64,000 nt of DNA, taken from NCBI GenBank assembly GCA_012839565.1, contig DUMZ01000007.1:174939-238938 (forward strand). The letters are read 5' to 3'. Below, one piece after another: positions 17,990-26,219 of this stretch (positions are counted from its first letter, which is position 1; every line of letters begins with the position of its first letter). This DNA is from Anaerolineaceae bacterium. Its GTDB lineage: Bacteria > Chloroflexota > Anaerolineae > Anaerolineales > Anaerolineaceae. Under the pieces are notes generated by a model that was not told the origin of the DNA, made no database searches, and saw nothing but the letters and a program-made list of their open reading frames with translations. The translations under genes were made by a program, and so were the position numbers.

Positions 17990-20413
17990 TTATTCTTTTT
18001 CCTCATCTTCTTCAGGCAAAATTTCGCGTTCCCGGCCACCGCCCTGCGCTTCACCAATCACCCCGCGGGCCTCAAGCTGGTCAATAAGCCAGGCCGCCTT
18101 TGGATAACCTATGCGCAGTTGACGTTGCAGGAAAGACGCGCTGGCACGCTGTTGTTTGCGAACCAAAGCGATCGCCTCCTGGATAATGGCTTCATCGCTG
18201 TCTTTTTCGCTTTCTTCCTGCACGATTGCTTCCCAGGGGGCTTCTTCAGTTTCGCTTTCTTCCGCGCTTTTCTCAGGGCTCTTTTGCGAAACATCAGAGC
18301 TGGCAATATCAAACAAGCTGCTTTGACTTGTTGAACCAACATTTTGCGCCCACCAGTCCATTACATTTTGAATTTCTTTGTCGCTCACCATCGCGCCTTG
18401 GGCACGTTGCGGAACGCCTTTGGATGGGTGCAAAAACAGCATATCACCTCTTCCAAGCAGGTCTTCCGCGCCGTTCTCATCCAAAATCACGCGTGAGTTC
18501 ACCCCACTGGCAACACTAAACGCAATACGTGTTGGGAAGTTGGCCTTAATCAAACCCGTAACCACTTCTATGCTTGGTCGTTGCGTTGCCACAATCAAAT
18601 GCATCCCCACCGCGCGCGCTTTTTGTGCCAAACGCACCAAAGCGTTTTCGATTTCTGCTTCAGCGCTCATCATCAAGTCGGCCAGTTCATCAATCATAAT
18701 CACGATGCGCGGCAGGGTCTCTTTTCCGCTTTTGCGCATGCGGTTATTGTAGGTATCCAAATTGCGCGCCTGGACTTTTTCGAGTTTTTCATAGCGCGCG
18801 TCCATTTCGGTCGTTGCCCAGCGCATCACCGCCATAATGCGCTCTGGATTTGTCTCCACCTGTCCAATCAAATGGGCCAATCCATTAAAGCGGTTAAGCT
18901 CAACCCGTTTTGGGTCAATCATCACCAATCGCAGGTCATCAGGATGGTTATTCATAATCAGGTTAAGCGTGATGGCTTGAATACACACCGATTTACCGGA
19001 GTTCGTCGCGCCAGCAATCAAAAGATGGGGCATACTGGAAAGATCCGATACAACCGGCGCGCCCGATACATCCCTGCCCAGGGCCAAAGCCAGAGGCGAT
19101 TTCATGCGCAAAAATTCGGGGGATTCAAGCAAAGCGCGCAAACGCACCGTGCTTACCTGCGTATTTGGCACTTCCACACCCACGTAAGACTCACCCGGCA
19201 CAGGCGCTTCAATGCGCAAGCGTTCCGCTTTCAGGGCAAGCGCCAGGTCGCGCGATAGCGAAGATATCTGCGAAATACGCACTTTTTGTTTCTCATCGCC
19301 CGCCTTATCCAAATAACCTGGCTCCACGGCATATTGCGTGATGGTAGGCCCGACCCGATAGCCGACCACTTTGGCAGGCACGCCAAATTCCGCAAGCGTT
19401 TGCTCAATCAAGCCCGCGTTCATATTGATTGTGGCTTGGTTCTCAGTATAGATTTTGTCAGCGGCTAATAAACTTAGCGGGGGCAAATTAGCATGTCTTT
19501 CAGCCGCTTGCTGTTTGCTTTTCTGCTCTTGCGCTCGGCGCGATGAGGCCCTAATCCGCGTAACGACTTCTTCCGAAACGTTTTCTTGTGGCTTCTCCAC
19601 CACCGGACGCGGACGACGAATCACCGTCTCCTCCACGACCTCCCCAGGTGTTTCATCAACAGGTTCTGGTAAAGCCATTAAGTCCGCTGGTTCTTGCAAA
19701 GCAGCCATACTCTGGGCCTGTCCCGATGGCAACTGTTTCAACCCCGCCTTTCGCGCCGCCCAGCGTTCCAAATTTGCCAGCTGGCTTGACCCAAACAAAA
19801 ACAAAACAACGCTTAAAACCAGCAGAATCAATCCCGCTGGAATGCGTCCAATAAGATTAACCAGTAAAATGGATATCCCAAAACCAACAATTCCCCCCAG
19901 GCTCTCGCCAGCGCGAACTTTATTGACGGATAGCGCCAGGGACTCCGACATATCCACAAAACATGAAAGAACACCCAAAAACAAAAAGAATGCCAGCTCA
20001 AGCATGATGACTTTGCCAATCTTCACATCCCGGGCCTGGCTTTTGCGCCACAGCAAAAGGGATGCGCCCGCGACAAAGACCGAAATTGCCACAAAAAAGC
20101 GACCGATGCCAAAACTTTGCTTGAGAATCAAGACCAATGGCGAAATAAAACCGCCTTTGGTAAGTCCCAAAACACCCAGCAAAAGCACCGCGCCAAAAGC
20201 AAGCAAAAAGATGCCCAACAGGTCTTGCGCGAATTTCAGTGCTTTTTCACCTTCGCTTGCTGGACTGGTCTTTGGTTTTTCTTGTCGGTCAAAGAACTTA
20301 AATCCGTCACTTTGCACACGAACATCATCTCGATTGTTTCGACTTGGTTCAACTTGAGTCACAATAACGCTCCATTTTTCAATAGGCTTCGGTTTAAAAG
20401 ATGCACTATTCAT
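17990..20413 (-). CDS. ftsK: DNA translocase FtsK/SpoIIIE family
   Basis: 807 aa; N-terminal TM helices; LIAGATNSGKSVCIQAITLNLIMNNHPDDLRLVMIDPKRVELNRFNGLAHLI; C-terminal gamma-like winged helix (ASASFLQRQLRIGYPKAAWLIDQLEARGVIG). Confidence 0.94.
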   Translation of the reverse strand: MNSASFKPKPIEKWSVIVTQVEPSRNNRDDVRVQSDGFKFFDRQEKPKTSPASEGEKALKFAQDLLGIFLLAFGAVLLLGVLGLTKGGFISPLVLILKQSFGIGRFFVAISVFVAGASLLLWRKSQARDVKIGKVIMLELAFFLFLGVLSCFVDMSESLALSVNKVRAGESLGGIVGFGISILLVNLIGRIPAGLILLVLSVVLFLFGSSQLANLERWAARKAGLKQLPSGQAQSMAALQEPADLMALPEPVDETPGEVVEETVIRRPRPVVEKPQENVSEEVVTRIRASSRRAQEQKSKQQAAERHANLPPLSLLAADKIYTENQATINMNAGLIEQTLAEFGVPAKVVGYRVGPTITQYAVEPGYLDKAGDEKQKVRISQISSLSRDLALALKAERLRIEAPVPGESYVGVEVPNTQVSTVRLRALLESPEFLRMKSPLALALGRDVSGAPVVSDLSSMPHLLIAGATNSGKSVCIQAITLNLIMNNHPDDLRLVMIDPKRVELNRFNGLAHLIGQVETNPERIMAVMRWATTEMDARYEKLEKVQARNLDTYNNRMRKSGKETLPRIVIMIDELADLMMSAEAEIENALVRLAQKARAVGMHLIVATQRPSIEVVTGLIKANFPTRIAFSVASGVNSRVILDENGAEDLLGRGDMLFLHPSKGVPQRAQGAMVSDKEIQNVMDWWAQNVGSTSQSSLFDIASSDVSQKSPEKSAEESETEEAPWEAIVQEESEKDSDEAIIQEAIALVRKQQRASASFLQRQLRIGYPKAAWLIDQLEARGVIGEAQGGGREREILPEEDEEKE

Positions 20414-20453
20414 GCCAGGAAACGTATTTTGTCTTTAAGCTTTTTTCTTTAGT

Positions 20454-22364
20454 TTAGGATAGGGCAGCGTGTTCAGTTTCCATCTCGATGATGATTTGCG
20501 CGACGTTTTCCAGCGCGACCCGCTGTTTTCGATACAAATCCGCTTCCGAAATAGACAATCTGCGCGCCACTTCGCGTACCTTTTCGCCCTGAATGAACTT
20601 CAAATCCAGAATGTTATACAGAATCCAGTCGCTGGTATATTTTCGCTCACCTTCAGGACGCAATCGCTCGATGGCAGTTTTTAGTGCCGCCCGCAGCGCG
20701 TTATTGCGGTTGCCTTCAAATTCGTCCAGATTAGCGTCCACAAATTTGAACTGTAACAAAGGGTTGTTGGTCAGCTTTGGACCGCCCCAATAATGCGTCA
20801 TGGCATCACGTACCCAGGCGAAAATTTCCGGATTTACTTCGCGCACACCCGACTCCAGCAATCCACGCCGGTCATAAGACGTGCTTGCACGCAGATTTTG
20901 AATATAGTCCACTTCTGATTGCAAGGTTGCAATAGAATCAATGACATGTTTCTGCAAATGGCGGTCATGCAATGCCAGGTTAGCCCGTTCGGTCATCAAG
21001 CGCACATCGTACTCCGCTTCTTCGTCCATCGTCCCTTTTGGGCGCATAAAGCCACACAAACCCAGAATTTGCTGGTCGTCATTATCCACATCATCCAACA
21101 AAGGCACCAGGTAAATATCTCCCCATTCCAAAAAGGCCCTTTCCGGCGTAATTGCTTGTTTGATTTCTTCCAGTTTGCTCGCTTCCATCGGTACATGGCT
21201 TAGCACGCGTTTGTTTCCAGCAGAAACGATTAACTCCACCTCACCAGCGTCATAAGCCACCACAAAACACCCCGGACTTTGCACCCGATCGCAAATACTG
21301 GCAACAATCGTCTCCAGAAACTGATTCAAATCCTTTTTGGTCAACATGCGGTCCTGAAGACCCTGGATAATTTCGAAATCGCCTTTTTCATCGCCCCAAA
21401 AGAGTTTTTGCTCCAGCTTTGGCGACAGCACGGTAATCAAATACTGTAAAACAAGTGTTGAAGATACCATCACCACCGGAATATATTGATTATAGGGGTC
21501 GCCCTGGCTCAAACCATAGCGACGCACCAGCGTGGTAAGCCCTAAGACAAGCGCTACAACAAATGGGCCCCGCAACAGCCAGCGCAAAAGGCGGCTTTTG
21601 ATGGCGCGGTCAGTCCATGTCAGACCAAAAAACGAGACCACATAAGCCATCATCACCAGCGTAGGAATAGTCAGTGCCGCGAAGAAAATGGACATCATCC
21701 AAAACAAATTCGGATGCGCCGCGAGAAAAGTGTTGCCATGGAACAGGAAGAGAATACTCGTCAAAACAGGAATAGCCGCGCCTGTAAGCAAATAAATTAG
21801 CCGTCGCCGACTGGTACTGGTGATACTGCGCCGTGTCGCGCGGATGAGGTTGGTACTCGCCAAAAACATCACCAACAGATAAAACCAGCCAAACCAGTAG
21901 GTCACCTGATTGCGCTCAAGGTAGAACATCGGCGCTTTTTTCGTCGCCAAACCGCCCACCGTGATGCTAAACCACACCAAAATCGTCATGATGATGCTGA
22001 TGATATACACCGCGTAGACCACTTTGCGTCGCCGTCCGCGGCTGGGTCTGCCCGTCAAGGTCAGCACCACGTCCGAGAAATGCAAATAAACAGCCGGCAA
22101 CATCACCAGCCCCGTCCACTTGATGCGCAGCCAAAACTGAATGATATGGTCTTGTTCAGAAATCGCCGCGATCGTCTCGCTGGAATAAATCAACGCCACC
22201 GATAAAAGGATGAGTCCAAAAGTCTGCGCGATACGGTCGCGCCAGTTGAAGCCCAGAGCATACATAAACAAGGCCACGGTGGTGATCGTTACCCCGGCGG
22301 TCAGAATCTGATTAAGCGTTTCCAGCACCGCGGTGATATTAACAGTTACAGTTGTAGGATACAA
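20454..22364 (-). CDS. membrane sensor/regulator: N-terminal multi-TM region, GAF-like middle, C-terminal HTH-like segment
   Basis: 636 aa; hydrophobic N-terminal ~300 aa resembling the 7TM N-terminal region of some histidine kinases; no kinase HATPase motifs seen; C-term EKVREVARRLSISEADLYRKQRVALENVAQII resembles an HTH. Confidence 0.6.
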   Translation of the reverse strand: MYPTTVTVNITAVLETLNQILTAGVTITTVALFMYALGFNWRDRIAQTFGLILLSVALIYSSETIAAISEQDHIIQFWLRIKWTGLVMLPAVYLHFSDVVLTLTGRPSRGRRRKVVYAVYIISIIMTILVWFSITVGGLATKKAPMFYLERNQVTYWFGWFYLLVMFLASTNLIRATRRSITSTSRRRLIYLLTGAAIPVLTSILFLFHGNTFLAAHPNLFWMMSIFFAALTIPTLVMMAYVVSFFGLTWTDRAIKSRLLRWLLRGPFVVALVLGLTTLVRRYGLSQGDPYNQYIPVVMVSSTLVLQYLITVLSPKLEQKLFWGDEKGDFEIIQGLQDRMLTKKDLNQFLETIVASICDRVQSPGCFVVAYDAGEVELIVSAGNKRVLSHVPMEASKLEEIKQAITPERAFLEWGDIYLVPLLDDVDNDDQQILGLCGFMRPKGTMDEEAEYDVRLMTERANLALHDRHLQKHVIDSIATLQSEVDYIQNLRASTSYDRRGLLESGVREVNPEIFAWVRDAMTHYWGGPKLTNNPLLQFKFVDANLDEFEGNRNNALRAALKTAIERLRPEGERKYTSDWILYNILDLKFIQGEKVREVARRLSISEADLYRKQRVALENVAQIIIEMETEHAALS

Positions 22365-22367
22365 AGC

Positions 22368-22907
22368 TTATCCAATCCTTTTCTCAAAAAAGACCGCTGG
22401 GTCATGGTTTGGGAAATACTGGTCCATAAAACCGTTCATCGCGTAACCCAGTTTTTGCGCCAAACGCACCATCGGGTCGTTGCGCAAGGGGATTTCCAAA
22501 ACCACACGGTTGTACTTGTTCGTCTGCGCCCAGGTTTCGCACACCGACACCATCGCGCTGGCAATCCCGCAGCGCCGCGCGTCCTGGTTCACCACCAAAT
22601 CGGTTACCCGCACGGTCTTTGGCAGATAGCGCACATCAAGCACCACATAACCCATCAGATGTTCTTCCACCGTTGCCACAAAGACCAAGTCAGCTTGTTT
22701 CCAGTGTGGGATAAGCTCGGCTTCGGCACGCGAATAAGCCAAATTGACTTCACGTGGCAGACGTATGCGCTGAAAGCTGAAATGCGAACTGTTTTCTTCG
22801 TTACGGATTTCCAGCTTGTAGGCATGGCGACTGGGCACAAAATGTTCCAGTGCCAGCATCTCGTCATAGTAAGAGTCGTTTGCAGTAAAAATGTTTAGTT
22901 TTGCCAT
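22368..22907 (-). CDS. GNAT family N-acetyltransferase
   Basis: 179 aa; YVVLDVRYLPKTVRVTDLVVNQDARRCGIASAMVSVCETWAQTNKYNRVVLEIPLRNDPMVRLAQKLGYAMNGF. Confidence 0.82.
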   Translation of the reverse strand: MAKLNIFTANDSYYDEMLALEHFVPSRHAYKLEIRNEENSSHFSFQRIRLPREVNLAYSRAEAELIPHWKQADLVFVATVEEHLMGYVVLDVRYLPKTVRVTDLVVNQDARRCGIASAMVSVCETWAQTNKYNRVVLEIPLRNDPMVRLAQKLGYAMNGFMDQYFPNHDPAVFFEKRIG

Positions 22908-22953
22908 AATTGTCTTTTCAGGTGCTTAAATTTCTGTCGCGGTTCAAAGTCGC

Positions 22954-23655
22954 CTAGTCGTTCGCGTCAACGTAAATAACGATAATACACACATCCGATT
23001 GTACCCCTTTATTGTCCAGTGCGGTTAAGCGCACGAGATACGGTCCGGGCAAGAGTTCGCTGGTGTACCAGTTACCGATGCTTTCTTCAATTTTAACGCC
23101 GTTGCCCGCCGAAATTGTTTGCCAGTTCGGTTCGCCCATCGTGGAATAGTCAAACTGATACGACCCCAAACTTTCCGTATTCACCGTGCCTTCAAAGCGT
23201 ACCACCCCTTTGGTATGGTCGTTGTGCTGTGGGCTGGTAATCTCCAAAACGCCCGCCACGCAGTTGGTGTCAAGCCCTTCGACTTCAGCCTGCGGATAAC
23301 GCGTTGGTGTTGGCGTGGCATCTTCCGGCACTTCAATCAGAGCGGGGTCAAGCGTTACTGTTGGCGTTTTCAGCTTATCAATCGTCGCGGTAGCGTATGT
23401 CGGCGCCTGGTCAAGTTCTCCGGCTAAAAAAGTCGCCACCACGAACTCACCCGCGGTCAAAAGTCCGACCAGGATAAGTACTGTGGCAGCCTGAACGATA
23501 TTGCGTTGCGCGGCTTCGCGTTCCAGCCCAAAAACAGCTTTCTTCTTTTCTTCGAACGCCAAAACAATCCGGCGCAAAAAAACGACCGCGACAATACCCA
23601 AAATAATGTAAATGGGTACTTCAAATTCAGCCAGAAAGCGAATGACTGAGTCCAT
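22954..23655 (-). CDS. membrane-anchored protein of unknown function
   Basis: 233 aa; N-terminal TM IYIILGIVAVVFLRRIV, second TM, extracytoplasmic beta-rich C-terminal domain. Confidence 0.65.
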   Translation of the reverse strand: MDSVIRFLAEFEVPIYIILGIVAVVFLRRIVLAFEEKKKAVFGLEREAAQRNIVQAATVLILVGLLTAGEFVVATFLAGELDQAPTYATATIDKLKTPTVTLDPALIEVPEDATPTPTRYPQAEVEGLDTNCVAGVLEITSPQHNDHTKGVVRFEGTVNTESLGSYQFDYSTMGEPNWQTISAGNGVKIEESIGNWYTSELLPGPYLVRLTALDNKGVQSDVCIIVIYVDAND

Positions 23656-23676
23656 TTTCCTCGCGCGAAGGGCAAA

Positions 23677-24513
23677 TTACATTCGCCCAACCACCGTCCG
23701 GACGATTTTCATCAGCTTTGGCGCGATAATATCGCCCGCTTCAAGCACTTCTTCGTGGGTGGCTTTGTTGGTACCATCCGGGTCAATTTTATTCGTGATG
23801 GTAGAAATGCCCAAAATGCGCATACCACCATGTTTGGCAACAATCGCTTCCGGCACAGTTGACATACCCACCGCGTCAACACCAACCAGCTTCAGGAAAC
23901 GACAATCAGCCGGGGTCTCAAACGTCGGGCCCGAAAGACAGGCGTAAACGCCTTCCTGCATCGGGATACCTTGTTCCTGGCCTACTTCGCGGGCAAGCTG
24001 GATATATTCCGGGTCATAGACCGCGCTCATATCCGGAAAACGCGTGCCGAACTCATCCAGATTTGGCCCACGCAAAGGGTTCACGCCACACATCGGCAAA
24101 AGGGCCAGATGGTCGGTGATGATCATCAAATCGGTGGTTACGAAGCTTTCGCGCAAGCCACCCGCCGCGTTGGTAATGATAAGTTTTTCAATGCCCAGGC
24201 GCTGCATCACGCGGATGGGCAATCCTATTTGCGAGATTTCATGCCCCTCGTAATAATGCGTGCGACCCTGCAAAACCAAAACTTTCTTTCCTTCAAGCGT
24301 ACCGATGACCAGACGTCCCTTGTGTCCCGGCACGGTTGAGACCGGCCAGTGGGGAATTTCACGTGTGGGGATAATGGTCGGATTTTCGATAGAATCGGCC
24401 AGTTCGCCAAGCCCGGAGCCCAGAATCATGGCGATTTCAGGTTTGATGTCCGTTCGCGCGCGGATAGCATCTGTCGCCGCGTCAATTTGTTCGATGGTGA
24501 TGAATTTTGACAT
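23677..24513 (-). CDS. purine nucleoside phosphorylase (trimeric class)
   Basis: 278 aa; MILGSGLGELADSIENPTIIPTREIPHWPVSTVPGHKGRLVIGTLEGKKVLVLQGRTHYYEGHE, ITNAAGGLRESF, GPTFETPADCRFLKLVGVDAVGMSTVPEAIVAKH. Confidence 0.93.
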   Translation of the reverse strand: MSKFITIEQIDAATDAIRARTDIKPEIAMILGSGLGELADSIENPTIIPTREIPHWPVSTVPGHKGRLVIGTLEGKKVLVLQGRTHYYEGHEISQIGLPIRVMQRLGIEKLIITNAAGGLRESFVTTDLMIITDHLALLPMCGVNPLRGPNLDEFGTRFPDMSAVYDPEYIQLAREVGQEQGIPMQEGVYACLSGPTFETPADCRFLKLVGVDAVGMSTVPEAIVAKHGGMRILGISTITNKIDPDGTNKATHEEVLEAGDIIAPKLMKIVRTVVGRM

Positions 24514-24653
24514 TTTCTACTCCTGTCAGGTGATAAGTCGATTATATCATTGATGCAAGAACCTTATCCCCTTACCGGGCTAAACCCAAAGCAAGTTCAT
24601 TTAATTGCTCTCGCAAAGTTTTCTCATGCAATCCACCTTGTCTTTGTGGCTTC

Positions 24654-24666
24654 GGCGAGACGCCTC
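24654..24666 (-). repeat. REP-like unit core GGCGAGACGCCTC
   Basis: Identical 13-mer at 43515-43527. Confidence 0.55.
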
Positions 24667-24756
24667 AGCAATCATAATTAGGTTTGCGCGAGGCGGATCG
24701 GTCAATCGATTAGATCTCGTAGCATTCAGCACGCCACGCCTAAGTTAAATTGACTC

Positions 24757-24796
24757 CTGATGCATGGCGCAGACGCCATGCATTTTGCCCGCGGCG
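24757..24796 (-). repeat. Intergenic palindromic repeat, copy 2 (ATGCATGGCG-CAGA-CGCCATGCAT then tttGCCCGCGGCGAG)
   Basis: 10-bp perfect stem 24760-24769 / 24774-24783; reverse complement aligns with 9870-9915 including the flanking CGCCGCGGGC. Confidence 0.65.
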
Positions 24797-24907
24797 AGAA
24801 AGGATTCAAGTGTGTTATCTCAATCAGACTCAATGTTTCATGAAACATAAAAGTTTACCCGCCTGCCAGTGTCTCACCGTGAAGATTAATACGCATGAAT
24901 TAAATAA

Positions 24908-24932
24908 GTTCGCGGAGGCGTCCCGCCGACGC
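24908..24932 (+). repeat. REP-like unit GTTCGCGGAGGCGTCCCGCCGACGC
   Basis: 22/25 identical to 9988-10012; similar to 43402-43427. Confidence 0.65.
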
Positions 24933-25000
24933 TTTGGAATGGATATTAAAAGAAAAATCTCCTTGTGCTAAGGAGATTAATCTGCCTGTTATTTTCTAAA

Positions 25001-25072
25001 TGGCGAGACTGGGATTTGAACCCAGAACCAATGGCTTATGAGTCCACTGCTCCACCGTTGAGCTATCTCGCC
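25001..25072 (-). tRNA. tRNA with CAT anticodon (elongator Met or Ile2)
   Basis: Reverse complement GGCGAGA TA GCTC AACGGTG GAGC A GTGGA CTCATAA GCCAT TGGTT CTGGG TTCAAAT CCCAG TCTCGCC A; anticodon at 25038-25040; CCA not encoded. Confidence 0.9.
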
Positions 25073-25178
25073 CAGTGCCCAAAAATATTACCCGAAATTT
25101 ACGTAAAAGTCAAACATTTTGACGTGTTTGCCTTAGTAATCATATATTTAAAGCTAAATTCAATGATTATCAGCGAAT

Positions 25179-25352
25179 ATTCCCCCCCTCCTCGGGAGGG
25201 GGACTCAAGGGGGTAGGTGTTTTTTACGAATGAGTGCAATACTTTTCAGCGCTTTGTATTATCAGTAAAATAGCTATACTGCTTTAAACACCCCTATGCC
25301 CTCAGCCAAGAAAAGAACTCGGCACGCAAGCAGTCCCAGGAGAGGGGGAAGT
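25179..25352. repeat. MITE-like GC-rich imperfect inverted-repeat element
   Basis: Left end ttCCCCCCCTCCTCGGGAGGGGGACTcaagggggtaggtgt and right end acacccctatgccctcagcc...AGTCCCAGGAGAGGGGGAAG are approximately inverted copies; internal hairpin CCCCCTCC-TCG-GGAGGGGG at 25184-25202. Confidence 0.45.
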
Positions 25353-25359
25353 GACGCTT

Positions 25360-26016
25360 TTAGCCAAAACCCGCAACCGGGAAAGGCGTATTTGGGTTTT
25401 CTTCAATCACAATCGCGTCAACCTGGCCGGATGTCAGGTTCGTTAAGCGCGCCTTGAATTCTTCCAGCGTCGAGTCCTGAAACTGCACGGTCAAAGTCAC
25501 ATCAACCGCAAACTCATCCTGCAGGACGATACCGTTACAAGCTTCCACCGCGCGCAGGCCAAGTTCGTAAAGCGAATAGGGCAAGCTAAACATAATCGTT
25601 GTGGTCGGCACCAGGTCAGCCAGCTGAACATGCTCCAAAACTGCCTTGACCGACTCCCCATAAGCTTTCACCAGGCCACCCGTGCCCAGCTTGGTGCCCC
25701 CGAAATAACGCGTTACCACCACCACCACATTGCCCAACCCGCTGCCCTGCAAAACGGCTAAAGCCGGTCTGCCAGCCGTGCCCGATGGCTCGCCATCATC
25801 CGTGCAATGCGTGATGATGCTCTGCCCATGCCCGATGACAAAAGCCGGCACATGATGCGTGGCATCCGGAAAGCGCTTTTTGGTCTCTGCCACAAACTCC
25901 CGCGCTTCTTCAACACTGTTAGCCGGCGATAAACTGGCAATAAAGCGCGAATTCACCACGCGTATTTCGGTTTCCACTGGTGCCAAAGGCACCAGGCGTT
26001 TTACTCGTTCGTCCAT
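25360..26016 (-). CDS. YigZ/IMPACT family protein (UPF0029)
   Basis: 218 aa; HHVPAFVIGHGQSIITHCTDDGEPSGTAGRPALAVLQGSGLGNVVVVVTRYFGGTKLGTGGLVKAYGESVK. Confidence 0.92.
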   Translation of the reverse strand: MDERVKRLVPLAPVETEIRVVNSRFIASLSPANSVEEAREFVAETKKRFPDATHHVPAFVIGHGQSIITHCTDDGEPSGTAGRPALAVLQGSGLGNVVVVVTRYFGGTKLGTGGLVKAYGESVKAVLEHVQLADLVPTTTIMFSLPYSLYELGLRAVEACNGIVLQDEFAVDVTLTVQFQDSTLEEFKARLTNLTSGQVDAIVIEENPNTPFPVAGFG

Positions 26017-26219
26017 ACCTTAATCATACCTTAATATAAAAACAGTGTCGGATAAAAAATATCAAGAAGAAACAAATATCGTTTTTTACCGTTAAGTCTG
26101 AAAAGGGTTTGTTTAGGAATTAATATGCTTGAACAAAATTAGTATGGCTTAAATTCAAGCAATATTAGGAATTTTACGCTTTTTAAGCTATACTTCTTTT
26201 CAAACTTTAAGGTGCAGAT

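Noticed and set aside
19455-20357. 300-aa plus-strand ORF antisense to ftsK
   Set aside because: Fully overlaps the well-supported ftsK reading frame; composition is Ser/Lys/Thr/Pro-rich without domain signatures. Long antisense ORFs are frequent here because of codon usage.
22404-22898. 164-aa plus-strand ORF
   Set aside because: Antisense to the GNAT acetyltransferase gene.
24750-25216. Two short plus-strand ORFs (24750-24971, 24965-25216)
   Set aside because: Overlap the palindromic repeat and the minus-strand tRNA; not credible proteins.
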